DNA of 36,515 bases from assembly GCA_021808105.1 (NCBI GenBank), contig JAKBCC010000030.1, positions 1 through 36,515 of the forward strand. Reading direction: 5' to 3'. Each line of letters opens with the position of its first letter. Within the stretch, counting starts at the first letter, position 1. Below the pieces are notes generated by a model. That model was not told the DNA's origin and searched no databases. It was given only the letters and a program-made list of their open reading frames with translations. The stretch comes from Planctomycetota bacterium. GTDB lineage: Bacteria; Planctomycetota; Phycisphaerae; WQYP01. A program made the position numbers and the translations under genes. Shown one piece after another: positions 24,864 through 33,976 of the stretch.

Positions 24864-27194
24864 ATGAAAGGCATTAATTTCACGTCCACGGGAAGGGGAG
24901 TCGGGATCGTGTTGGTACTGGGCGGCGCTTTCGCCGCAGTCGCGGGCACGCGCGCAGCGGCGGATACGCTCATCGTCTACGGCGGCAACGGTGGCCCCGG
25001 GCAGGACGGTGGCGTCGCGAATGCTGTAATTGGCGGCTCCTCGGCTGCCTACAATATGACCGGTGCGTACGGCGGAAACGGCGGCGGTTTTGTGAATGTT
25101 TCTGGCGGCTCGGCCCAGTACATGAACGCTGGAATCGGGGGTAATGCCACCGCTGCAACCGGTGACGGCTCGTCAGCCTATACGAGCGGGCTGGTGACCT
25201 CCATAGCAAGGGCGCAAGGCGGCATCGGCGGAGACGGGGGATATTCGGCAAAGCCCAACGTGCAAGCGTACCTGGGCGGAGGGTCGGGGTCGGCGGGGGC
25301 GACTGCCGTAGCCGATAACCGGCTTGGTTCAGGAACAGCAACAGCGGTGGCCCGCGGAGGAATGGGATGGGTTGGGATCGGTGGCAACGACGATACGCCC
25401 GGAACGTACGCGGCAGCCAGTTCCTCGGCTTACGCCGGGGCGGGCGCGGCGAGGGCATCGGCTTCCGCCTATGGCGGGAATGGTATGGAGGGTGGCCCCG
25501 TGCAGAGTGGCCCCGGGGGAAACGCGACCGCGAATGCCGTAGCGGCGGCGGTGGGCGCAAACCCCGCGACCGTGTACGCGACGGCAGTCGGAGGGTCGGC
25601 CTATGGCGCGGGCCACGGGAGTGGCCCATACGCCGGCCCCCCGGGCGGCGCTTCGTTCGGCAATGTGTTCGGAAGCTCGGGTAGCGGGACCGTTAACGTA
25701 ACCGGCGTTATTACCGGGGGATCGGCCGGCGAAGGGGGGGCCTACGTGGACGGAAATGGGTTCTATGTTCCTGGCCCCACCTTCAACGGAAAAGGAGAGA
25801 TGTTGCACAACGGGATCGGCGGGACAACATCGGGCGTCCTGAATCTGACACAGCAAGTATCCGGGGGGTATGGTTCAGGGGTCTCGAGCTGGAACGGCAG
25901 CAGCAGCTATACGACGGGCAGTGGGGGGTACGCAGAGAGTTATTTGTCCGTGTCGCAATCCTGCACCTCGCTCAATATCCAAACTATCGCGGCCGCAGGG
26001 GCGGCGGGCGGAACCGACGGGGCCGGCACGCCCGGCAACGCCGGTGCCGGGACCGCTGATTCGGAGGCCCGCAATTCCTCGGGCACGGCCTCGGCGACCG
26101 CCAATGCGACCGGCGGAACAGCCGGGTTCACCACAAGCGCCATCGGCTTGGCTGGGGGTGCCCTTGCCACTGCGACCGCGACAAGCTCTGGTGCCGGGGC
26201 GACCGCGAACGCGGAGGCCACCGGGGGCGCGGGTGCCTACTTTGGTAACGGCGGGGTCGGGGGCGTTGGTGGCGACGCTCAAGCCCTTGCGAGCGCAGCG
26301 GGCGCAACCTCGGCGGACGCTGTCGCGAAAGCCAACGGCGGCTCAGGTGGCTACATACAAGGATATGGTGGGGGCGCAGGCTCCGCGGCCGCTGGGGCCT
26401 ACGCGGCGGTTACCGGTGATCCAAGCGTCGGCCTCGTGGTGTCGCAGCAGACGGTCCAGGCGCTGGGCGGAAGCGCGGTCAGCGGCACTGTTGTGGCCGT
26501 GGCATACGCGCACGCCTCGGTCGGCGGCACGATCCCCGCGGCCGCAGGCGTTGCGGGCGATCAACTTGTTGGCTACGCCACCACATCACCCGGCGCAGGC
26601 GCGGTTTCCTCGGCCACGTCAAATAACGCAAGTGTTAGCTCCGTATTTAATTCCCCTAATACCAAGGCGCTGGGAATGTTTACCGTGCTCGCAGGCGCGC
26701 CTAACCTCGGCACGCCGGGCGGCCCCCTAAGCGAAACCCTCAAGTGGACGGTCGCCGGCAGTGCCGTGGGATCCAATGAGAACTTGATGTTCGGCTTCTT
26801 CGGGCCGGCGTCAAATGGGACCGGCGCAGTGACGTTTGACGCCACAGTAAATGGAGCTTCGGGCATTTCGGAAAGCTTCGGAAGTTTTTCAGCCGCGTCG
26901 ACGTGGTTCAACGACAACGTGGTCAACCTTGGCACTGTAGCGGCCGGGCAGGCCCTCGCTATCGACGTTACCTTTGCGGTAACGCCCGCAGGCCCGGGCA
27001 ACTACTTCGGCACCAGTGGAATTTTCGGGCTCGAAGGCCCTCTGCAGAATGGCCCGGCGTTTGCGATGCGGTCATTTGCCGCAACACCGGTGCCGGAGCC
27101 GTCGACCTTGGGGCTGCTTGCGTGGCCGGCGGTTGCCCTTCTCCCCTTGCTGATGCGAGCGAAGGGGCGCCGTCGGCAGTTGACGCGGATTTAG
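24864..27194 (+). CDS. Large Gly/Ala/Ser-rich secreted protein with PEP-CTERM sorting signal
   Basis: Start at 24864 (MKGINFTSTGRGVGIVLVLGGAFAAVAG) with GAGGAGA upstream; dense GG-rich repeats; C-terminus VPEPSTLGLLAWPAVALLPLLMRAKGRR. ORF track start 24582 judged overextended. Confidence 0.88.
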   Translation: MKGINFTSTGRGVGIVLVLGGAFAAVAGTRAAADTLIVYGGNGGPGQDGGVANAVIGGSSAAYNMTGAYGGNGGGFVNVSGGSAQYMNAGIGGNATAATGDGSSAYTSGLVTSIARAQGGIGGDGGYSAKPNVQAYLGGGSGSAGATAVADNRLGSGTATAVARGGMGWVGIGGNDDTPGTYAAASSSAYAGAGAARASASAYGGNGMEGGPVQSGPGGNATANAVAAAVGANPATVYATAVGGSAYGAGHGSGPYAGPPGGASFGNVFGSSGSGTVNVTGVITGGSAGEGGAYVDGNGFYVPGPTFNGKGEMLHNGIGGTTSGVLNLTQQVSGGYGSGVSSWNGSSSYTTGSGGYAESYLSVSQSCTSLNIQTIAAAGAAGGTDGAGTPGNAGAGTADSEARNSSGTASATANATGGTAGFTTSAIGLAGGALATATATSSGAGATANAEATGGAGAYFGNGGVGGVGGDAQALASAAGATSADAVAKANGGSGGYIQGYGGGAGSAAAGAYAAVTGDPSVGLVVSQQTVQALGGSAVSGTVVAVAYAHASVGGTIPAAAGVAGDQLVGYATTSPGAGAVSSATSNNASVSSVFNSPNTKALGMFTVLAGAPNLGTPGGPLSETLKWTVAGSAVGSNENLMFGFFGPASNGTGAVTFDATVNGASGISESFGSFSAASTWFNDNVVNLGTVAAGQALAIDVTFAVTPAGPGNYFGTSGIFGLEGPLQNGPAFAMRSFAATPVPEPSTLGLLAWPAVALLPLLMRAKGRRRQLTRI

Positions 27195-27217
27195 CAGAAC
27201 AAGAAAACCCCTAGCTT

Positions 27218-27253
27218 GGGCCGCCCGGAACAACCCCGGGCGGCCCTTTTTTT
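27218..27253 (+). terminator. Intrinsic terminator after the Gly-rich PEP-CTERM gene
   Basis: GGGCCGCCCGG aacaac CCCGGGCGGCCC then TTTTTTT. Confidence 0.92.
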
Positions 27254-27637
27254 ATTTTAAAATAGCTTGCCAATCCCTCCAAAACCGGAAAATAAGAAAT
27301 CCGTGGACATCGCATCCGTGAAATGCCGATAGCTTTGGCATCGTCGGGTCCTATAAATGAACCAACAAACGTGCTATAAGCCCAATTCGATAGAAATGGC
27401 AATCAAATGGAAATTGCCATGGAATTCGCCGCATCGAATTCTTACCTTTGCGCCTTCATCTGCATGGACTCTTCTAACGTATGTAAAAGAAGGGGCGTGG
27501 CTGTGTCGAAGATGCTCTCGGCTCGGTACATTTAGAGAAAGCATCGCAAATGTGTCGCAACATGTTATAAGCCCGCGCCGGGATATAAATATTGCGGCCG
27601 TAGAGTTACACCCCGGCATTTGTAAGGAGGTGCTTTT

Positions 27638-28570
27638 ATGAAGCGCTTGGAAAAACATCAGGGATTCACCCTTATTGAGCTGCTGGTGGTGATCTCCATC
27701 ATCGCGCTGCTCATCGCTCTGTTATTGCCCGCGCTGGCAAGGGCGAAGGATGAGGCTAACTCAATCGGCTGCCAAGCGAGGCTGCGTTCGCTGGGGCAAA
27801 TCACGCTCGAGTATTCCTCGTCCTATGAGGACGCGATACCCCCCAACTCGGTGAACTATGAAGGGGTCTGGATCGACCTCTTGTTTCAAATGTACGCTGG
27901 CCCACCGGTAACAGTCAACGAGGGCCAGAAATCGGGTGCCGTGGCCCCGAATAACGGCTACTGGGAGGGCGCATGGCACAATGGATTCATTTCATTTAAT
28001 TCAAAAATACAATCTTCAGCCTATGAGCTCAAGTACAATGGGCTGTTTATGGATCCAGCCAGCACGATGCAAATTGGGCATAAATGGGACAACTCCTATG
28101 CCGCCAATCCGCAGGTGTTCATCCTAAACCCGAACTACGGTAGCAAGGCACCCGAGCTTCAGGTGCTGAAGTCGGCACAAATCCCCAACCCAAGCCATGT
28201 TTTCATGATTGCGGATAGCTCCCTGTGGTACGGCGGCGCGGGTTGGCCTGATTTTGACAATATGCAATACACTTACCAGATTAAGGCCGACTGTTTAGGC
28301 CCCTATTCTCCAACTGCGGATATGAACCCGAACTGCTATTACAACACCGGCAATACCGATCTCCCGGGCGGAGGAAAAGCTCCTGGGATTCGCTACCGCC
28401 ATATGGAAACCAACCAGAATAATGGAAATGCGAACATGGTATTTGCCGACGGCCACGCCTCCACCGTCCAATTCGGGAATCTCCACCCTGAAAACGTCCT
28501 TCTGGACCCGGGCGTTAATGTCTACTATTCCAACGGCGGAGGGAACGTTGCCTACCCCTACCTGCCGTAA
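27638..28570 (+). CDS. Prepilin-type N-terminal methylation domain protein, H-X9-DG family (paralog 2)
   Basis: N-terminal ~40 aa near-identical to the 23250 gene; same C-terminal [11 protein letters not shown]...[26 protein letters not shown]. Confidence 0.93.
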   Translation: MKRLEKHQGFTLIELLVVISIIALLIALLLPALARAKDEANSIGCQARLRSLGQITLEYSSSYEDAIPPNSVNYEGVWIDLLFQMYAGPPVTVNEGQKSGAVAPNNGYWEGAWHNGFISFNSKIQSSAYELKYNGLFMDPASTMQIGHKWDNSYAANPQVFILNPNYGSKAPELQVLKSAQIPNPSHVFMIADSSLWYGGAGWPDFDNMQYTYQIKADCLGPYSPTADMNPNCYYNTGNTDLPGGGKAPGIRYRHMETNQNNGNANMVFADGHASTVQFGNLHPENVLLDPGVNVYYSNGGGNVAYPYLP

Positions 28571-28597
28571 CCAAGCAGCGCAACATTTCGATTAACT

Positions 28598-28632
28598 GGC
28601 CGCCCGGAGCAACCCCGGGCGGCTTTTTTTTG
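28598..28632 (+). terminator. Intrinsic terminator after prepilin-like gene 2
   Basis: GCCGCCCGG agcaa CCCCGGGCGGC then TTTTTTTT. Confidence 0.92.
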
Positions 28633-28683
28633 TTCTCCGAAAAGTAATCCTTTGGTGACGGCGGAAACAGATGAACGCCGCGG

Positions 28684-28860
<177 letters not shown>

Positions 28861-28873
28861 GCCGTCGGCCGCC

Positions 28874-29230
28874 TCACGTCAGCGAGCTGCTGCGATCGGC
28901 ATTCGGTGTAACCATGGGGGCGGCCCCGGCGGTGGGGTGGGAGCCTTGCAGCACTTTTACGGCAGAATATTCATCCAGGTTCAGGACCACTTTTTCGCCA
29001 TCATCTTTCTGGATAAGCAGGCGATCCAGCCACAGGTGATCTCCCTTGTTGCGCGCAAACCAGCTGCCGCTCTCCTGCCGCTCCTGCCGCAGCACCGTAC
29101 CGGTCACACTGATGGGATAAACGTGCGATCTCTGGGCAATCTGCTGTGTGACTTCCACCCGCGTCCCCGGGCTGTACAGCAGCGTTTTTTGAGAATCATT
29201 TAAGCCGGCCGATGTTTGCGATTCATTCAA
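28874..29230 (-). CDS. Hypothetical small protein
   Basis: 118 aa ORF, MNESQTSAGLNDSQKTLLYSPGTRVEVTQQIAQRSHVYPISVTGTVLRQERQ; plausible composition; TTGA stop/start context; no family recognised. Confidence 0.65.
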   Translation of the reverse strand: MNESQTSAGLNDSQKTLLYSPGTRVEVTQQIAQRSHVYPISVTGTVLRQERQESGSWFARNKGDHLWLDRLLIQKDDGEKVVLNLDEYSAVKVLQGSHPTAGAAPMVTPNADRSSSLT

Positions 29231-29292
29231 GGGTCAATCTCCTGATGCCAGAAAAATTCCAGCCATGCAACATACCCTGTGCCCGCCCCGCG

Positions 29293-29384
29293 GGCAAGTC
29301 GGGCTGCGGCCCGACAGAGCAGGAGAATTTAGACAGGTGAACAGTAGAGCAAATTCGGCTGGCGCAAAAGAGTGGCTGTCGCCG
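29293..29384 (+). repeat. ~90 bp direct repeat, copy 1
   Basis: ggcaagtcgggctgcggcccgacagagcag...agacaggtgaacagtagagcaaa...gagtggctgtcgcc. Confidence 0.85.
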
Positions 29385-29434
29385 AGCCGAGAACGCCCTC
29401 CTGCGGTCACCTGATCACCTGTTCACCTGATCTC

Positions 29435-29524
29435 GGCAAGTCGGGCTGCGGCCCGACAGAGCAGATGTTAGACAGGTGAGCAGTAGAGCAAATAATGCTG
29501 GTGCAAACGAGTGGCTGTCGCCGG
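29435..29524 (+). repeat. ~90 bp direct repeat, copy 2
   Basis: ggcaagtcgggctgcggcccgacagagcag...agacaggtgagcagtagagcaaa...gagtggctgtcgcc. Confidence 0.85.
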
Positions 29525-29697
29525 GGCAAAATGGAAACTCGCCGTTTATCCGCGTGATCCGCGTAATCTGCGGTTTTTATTGCAGTCTATCTCGATTGCA
29601 TGCGCCGGCGCGGGCATTGGGTTGCCATTTCGTGTAAAATGGAATGAAGAGTATCGGGAAACGAGGACGGTCGGTAAAACTCCGATCAGGCGCTGGT

Positions 29698-30171
29698 ATG
29701 ACTGAACTACAACATCCACCTCTGCCACGCGTGCAGATTCTCAAACAAGCGATTGCCATCTATCTGCCCCTGGCTTACGGCGATGGAAAAATACCGGATG
29801 TCGTTGAGGCACGAATCGCACCGATTTTGGCGTCTGCGGATTCGGATGCGATCAAGCCCGAATGGTTTGAACCGGCGAACAAGGATGGCCGGGTGGTTTA
29901 TCGCCTGCGTTTGGGGCAGGTGGCGTATCCACACATGAAGTTAAACGTGGAAGAATCTCCGGACTCCACAGGTTATCTGCTTTTGGCCGATGCCCATGAC
30001 ATGCACCTGCTGGCACCTGAAACGTCGCCGGATGCCAAGTTTTTATGTGAACTTCGACAAAATAACGCTGTTCTGGTGGAAAAAATACAATCTGCCTGGA
30101 CCCAGGCCGGCCTGCCGACGTTCCGAAATTATTTCCGCGCCACCATGGAACGCCGGGTTCGGGCAAAATAA
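29698..30171 (+). CDS. Hypothetical protein
   Basis: MTELQHPPLPRVQILKQAIAIYLPLAYGDGKIPDVVEARIAPIL..., 157 aa; stop directly abuts the target-site duplication of MITE copy 2. Confidence 0.7.
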   Translation: MTELQHPPLPRVQILKQAIAIYLPLAYGDGKIPDVVEARIAPILASADSDAIKPEWFEPANKDGRVVYRLRLGQVAYPHMKLNVEESPDSTGYLLLADAHDMHLLAPETSPDAKFLCELRQNNAVLVEKIQSAWTQAGLPTFRNYFRATMERRVRAK

Positions 30172-30179
30172 CCGTGGAC

Positions 30180-30307
30180 GGGCGTGGCAATTTTTCCGGG
30201 CGGGGTAAAAAAGCCGCCTTTTCACAGGAATGCTCAAGCCCACCGGGATAAACCCGGCGGCTCGCCGGTCGAGTTGATGCGGGGTGCCCGGAAATATTGC
30301 CACGCCC
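30180..30307 (+). mobile_element. MITE-like non-autonomous element, copy 2
   Basis: 128 bp; TIRs GGGCGTGGCAATTTTTCCGGGC and GCCCGGAAATATTGCCACGCCC (21/22 complementary); flanked by 8 bp direct repeats CCGTGGAC (30172-30179 and 30308-30315). Confidence 0.9.
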
Positions 30308-30406
30308 CCGTGGACGAAATAACTGGGGGCACTTTCGCGACGGCGCGATTTCTGATACAAACTTACAAGTTTTTTCCCCGACGCTGGTGTAAAAGGTTGT
30401 TGACCC

Positions 30407-33400
30407 ATGCCCAAAAGAACGGACATTAAAAGTATCCTGATCATCGGTTCCGGCCCCATTGTCATCGGACAGGGCTGTGAATTTGATTATTCCGGTACGC
30501 AGGCGTGCAAAGCTCTCAAAGAAGAGGGCTACCGCGTAATCCTGGTGAACTCCAACCCCGCCACCATCATGACTGATCCGGATATGGCCCACCGCACCTA
30601 TATTGAACCGCTGACCGTTGAAGCGGTCGCGAAAATCATTGAACTTGAACGCCCCGATGCCCTGCTGCCCACACTGGGCGGGCAGACCGGTCTGAATTTA
30701 TCCGTGGCACTGGAAGATGCAGGCATCCTGAAAAAATTCGGCGTGCAGATGATCGGTGCCACGCGGGAAGCGATTCATCGTGGGGAAGATCGTCGCAAAT
30801 TCAAAGCCATTATGGAATCCATCGGCTTGCAATGTCCGCGTAGCGGCCTGGCCTACAACATGGAACAGGCCAAAAAGGTGGCCGAGGAGGTCGGGCTGCC
30901 CTGTATTATCCGTGCGTCGTTTACGCTTGGCGGCACCGGGTCCGGCGTGGCGTGGAACATGGAGGAATTTGAAATTATCGCCCAGCGCGGCATCGACGCC
31001 TCGATGATTAATGAAATTCAGATTGATCAATCCCTGATCGGCTGGAAGGAATATGAACTGGAAGTCATGCGCGACAAAGCCGACAACGTGGTGATTGTCT
31101 GCAGCATTGAAAATTTTGATCCCATGGGCGTACACACCGGAGATTCCATCACGGTCGCCCCGGCCCAAACCCTCACGGATAAAGAATATCAACGCATGCG
31201 CGACGGGGCCATTGCGGTTATCCGGGCCATTGGCGTGGAAACCGGCGGCTCCAATATTCAATTTGCCATCAACCCCGCCAATGGCGATATGGTGGTGGTG
31301 GAAATGAATCCGCGCGTGTCACGCTCCAGTGCGTTAGCCAGCAAAGCTACAGGCTTTCCCATTGCGCGTATTGCCGCGAAGTTGGCGGTGGGTTACACGC
31401 TGGATGAACTGCCCAATGACATCACGCGCCGCACCGTGGCCTGTTTTGAACCCTCCATCGATTATGTGGTGGTAAAAATTCCGCGCTGGACTTTTGAAAA
31501 ATTCCCGGATGCCGATGAAACCCTCACAACCCAGATGAAAAGCGTCGGCGAAGCCATGAGCATTGGCCGGACGTTTAAGGAAGCATTGCAGAAAGGCATT
31601 CGTTCCATGGAAGTCAAACGGTTTGGCCTGGGGCTGGATCGCATTGATAAATGGTGGCGAAGACAAGTACTGGAACTTGACGTGCAACCAGCTTCCGTGC
31701 CATCGAGTCTGGGAGATCGCGGTGCGTTTGTTACCCGCACGGCGGCACTGGAGGAAGCGGCGCAAATTTGGCCCATACCGGAAGACCGGTTAAGGCGGAA
31801 ATTATCCATTCCGTCGCAGGGCCGGCCGTATTACATCCGGTACGCCTTCAAAATGGGTTATACGCTGGAACGGGTGCATGAACTGACGCATATTGATCCC
31901 TGGTTTCTCGCCCAGATGAAGGAACTCGTTGATTTTGAAAAAGTATTATTTGAGTTGCGCCCGCAGGCCGCCGCGTTTATGGCCGGTAAAATTTCCCCGG
32001 AAGATCGGCAGCATTTCGCCGCACTGTTGCGCCGCAGCAAGGAAATGGGATACTCCGATGTGCAGTTGGGCACCATCTGGTCCCTGCAGCCTGCGGATGT
32101 CCGGGGCATCCGCAAGCGTCTGACCATTGAGCCGGTGTATAAACTTGTCGATACGTGTGCCGCGGAATTTGAAGCGGCCACACCCTATTATTATTCCACC
32201 TATGAAAGTCCGATCACCCGGCTGGAGGGCGGTCGATCCATGCAGCAGGTGGATGATGAAGTGCGCATTACGGATCGCAAAAAAATTATTATTCTCGGCG
32301 GCGGGCCGAATCGCATCGGGCAGGGCATCGAATTTGATTACTGCTGCGTGCAGGCGGCCTTTGCATGTCGGGAATTGGACCTTGAAAGCGTGATGATCAA
32401 TTCCAATCCGGAAACCGTCAGCACGGATTATGACACATCCAATCTTCTGTTTTTTGAGCCATTGACGCATGAAGATGTGTTGAACATTGTGGAACGCCTG
32501 AATGGCCGTCCCTTAAGCCAGCCGGGGGGACTGGTGCAGGGCGTTATTGTGCAATTTGGCGGTCAAACCCCGTTGAATCTCGCCCGCGGACTTAAAGATG
32601 CGGGCGTGCCGATTATCGGCACGGCGGTAGAGTCCATTGAAGCTGCGGAAGACCGGGATAAGTTTAATCGCCTGATAAAATCTCTGGGCCTTAAGCAGCC
32701 TGAGGGCGGTATTGCCCGCAGTGCCGAGCAGGCCCGCAAGGTGGCTGCGGAAATCGGTTATCCGGTGCTGGTGCGTCCGTCGTTTGTTCTGGGCGGCCGG
32801 GCCATGGAAATTGTGTCCGATGAAACGCAGTTGGATTATTACATCCGTCATGCCGTGGAAGTTGCGGATGAACATCCGATTCTTATTGACCGTTTCCTCG
32901 GCGATGCCACGGAGGTGGATGTCGATGCGTTGGGTGATGGCACAAATTATCTGGTGATCGGGGTGATGGAACACATTGAGGAAGCGGGAATTCATTCCGG
33001 TGATTCCGCGTGTTCTCTGCCGCCGTTCAGTCTGCCGGCGGAAATTGTGGCCCGCATTCATGATAACGCGCTGGCGCTGGCCAAGGCGTTGGCGGTGCGC
33101 GGATTAATGAATGTGCAGTTCGCCATTAAAGATAATGAAGTCTATGTGCTGGAAGTCAATCCACGGGCCAGCCGCACGGTGCCGTTTGTCAGCAAAGCCA
33201 CGGGCGTGGCCTGGGCAAAAATTGCGGCGAAAGTCATGTGCGGAAAAACGTTGCCGGAGTTGGGCGTCACGGAAGAAATCATTCCGAAAAATCATGTCGC
33301 GGTGAAGGAAAGCGTATTTCCTTTCAACAAATTCCCCGGTGTAGATGTAATTTTAGGCCCGGAAATGCGATCCACCGGCGAAGTCATGGGCATTGATTCC

Positions 33401-33865
33401 AGCTTCCCGGTGGCCTACGCCAAATCGCAAATGGCGGCCGGCGGCAGTCTGCCGATGTCGGGAACCGTTTATATTTCCGTGCGCGATGGGGACAAAAAAG
33501 CGATTATCGAATCCGCCCGGAAAATTGCCCAGGCGGGTTTTGAACTCATTTCCACCAGCGGCACGTGCCAGGCGCTAAATGACGCGGGGGTGCCATGCCG
33601 GAAAATTAATAAAATTCAGGAAGGCCGTCCCAATATCATTGACGCCATTAAAAACCATCAGGTGCAGTTGTTAATTAATACCCCCACGCACAAAGGCCCC
33701 ACCACGGACGAAGGCCGCATTCGATCCGCCGCGGTGCTGAACCGAATTCCAATTATCACCACCGTGACCGGAGCCGAAGCCGCGGCGGATGCGATTGTGA
33801 GTCTTAAACAGGGCCAGTGGACGGTAAAGCCCATCCAGGATTATTACGCGCAAATGAAGCCGTAA
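30407..33865 (+). CDS. carB: Carbamoyl-phosphate synthase large subunit
   Basis: [50 protein letters not shown]; two ATP-grasp halves ([20 protein letters not shown]); 1152 aa. Confidence 0.98.
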   Translation: MPKRTDIKSILIIGSGPIVIGQGCEFDYSGTQACKALKEEGYRVILVNSNPATIMTDPDMAHRTYIEPLTVEAVAKIIELERPDALLPTLGGQTGLNLSVALEDAGILKKFGVQMIGATREAIHRGEDRRKFKAIMESIGLQCPRSGLAYNMEQAKKVAEEVGLPCIIRASFTLGGTGSGVAWNMEEFEIIAQRGIDASMINEIQIDQSLIGWKEYELEVMRDKADNVVIVCSIENFDPMGVHTGDSITVAPAQTLTDKEYQRMRDGAIAVIRAIGVETGGSNIQFAINPANGDMVVVEMNPRVSRSSALASKATGFPIARIAAKLAVGYTLDELPNDITRRTVACFEPSIDYVVVKIPRWTFEKFPDADETLTTQMKSVGEAMSIGRTFKEALQKGIRSMEVKRFGLGLDRIDKWWRRQVLELDVQPASVPSSLGDRGAFVTRTAALEEAAQIWPIPEDRLRRKLSIPSQGRPYYIRYAFKMGYTLERVHELTHIDPWFLAQMKELVDFEKVLFELRPQAAAFMAGKISPEDRQHFAALLRRSKEMGYSDVQLGTIWSLQPADVRGIRKRLTIEPVYKLVDTCAAEFEAATPYYYSTYESPITRLEGGRSMQQVDDEVRITDRKKIIILGGGPNRIGQGIEFDYCCVQAAFACRELDLESVMINSNPETVSTDYDTSNLLFFEPLTHEDVLNIVERLNGRPLSQPGGLVQGVIVQFGGQTPLNLARGLKDAGVPIIGTAVESIEAAEDRDKFNRLIKSLGLKQPEGGIARSAEQARKVAAEIGYPVLVRPSFVLGGRAMEIVSDETQLDYYIRHAVEVADEHPILIDRFLGDATEVDVDALGDGTNYLVIGVMEHIEEAGIHSGDSACSLPPFSLPAEIVARIHDNALALAKALAVRGLMNVQFAIKDNEVYVLEVNPRASRTVPFVSKATGVAWAKIAAKVMCGKTLPELGVTEEIIPKNHVAVKESVFPFNKFPGVDVILGPEMRSTGEVMGIDSSFPVAYAKSQMAAGGSLPMSGTVYISVRDGDKKAIIESARKIAQAGFELISTSGTCQALNDAGVPCRKINKIQEGRPNIIDAIKNHQVQLLINTPTHKGPTTDEGRIRSAAVLNRIPIITTVTGAEAAADAIVSLKQGQWTVKPIQDYYAQMKP

Positions 33866-33950
33866 TATACACTCCAAAACCGACAAAAAAAGCCGGATTG
33901 ACCGGCGCACCGGATCACGCGGATAACCTCCGGGGTTTCAAGACCCGCAG

Positions 33951-33971
33951 AAAAAGGTGTCAGGTACCTTT
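33951..33971. repeat. GGTGTCAGGTACC palindromic motif, copy at convergent carB/GT2 gap
   Basis: AAAAAGGTGTCAGGTACCTTT. Confidence 0.85.
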
Positions 33972-33976
33972 GTTTT

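Noticed and set aside
25870-26730. 286 aa ORF in an alternate frame of the Gly-rich gene, plus antisense ORFs 24970-25629 and 25329-25856
   Set aside because: Arg/Pro-rich shadow frames expected from GC-rich Gly/Ala coding sequence.
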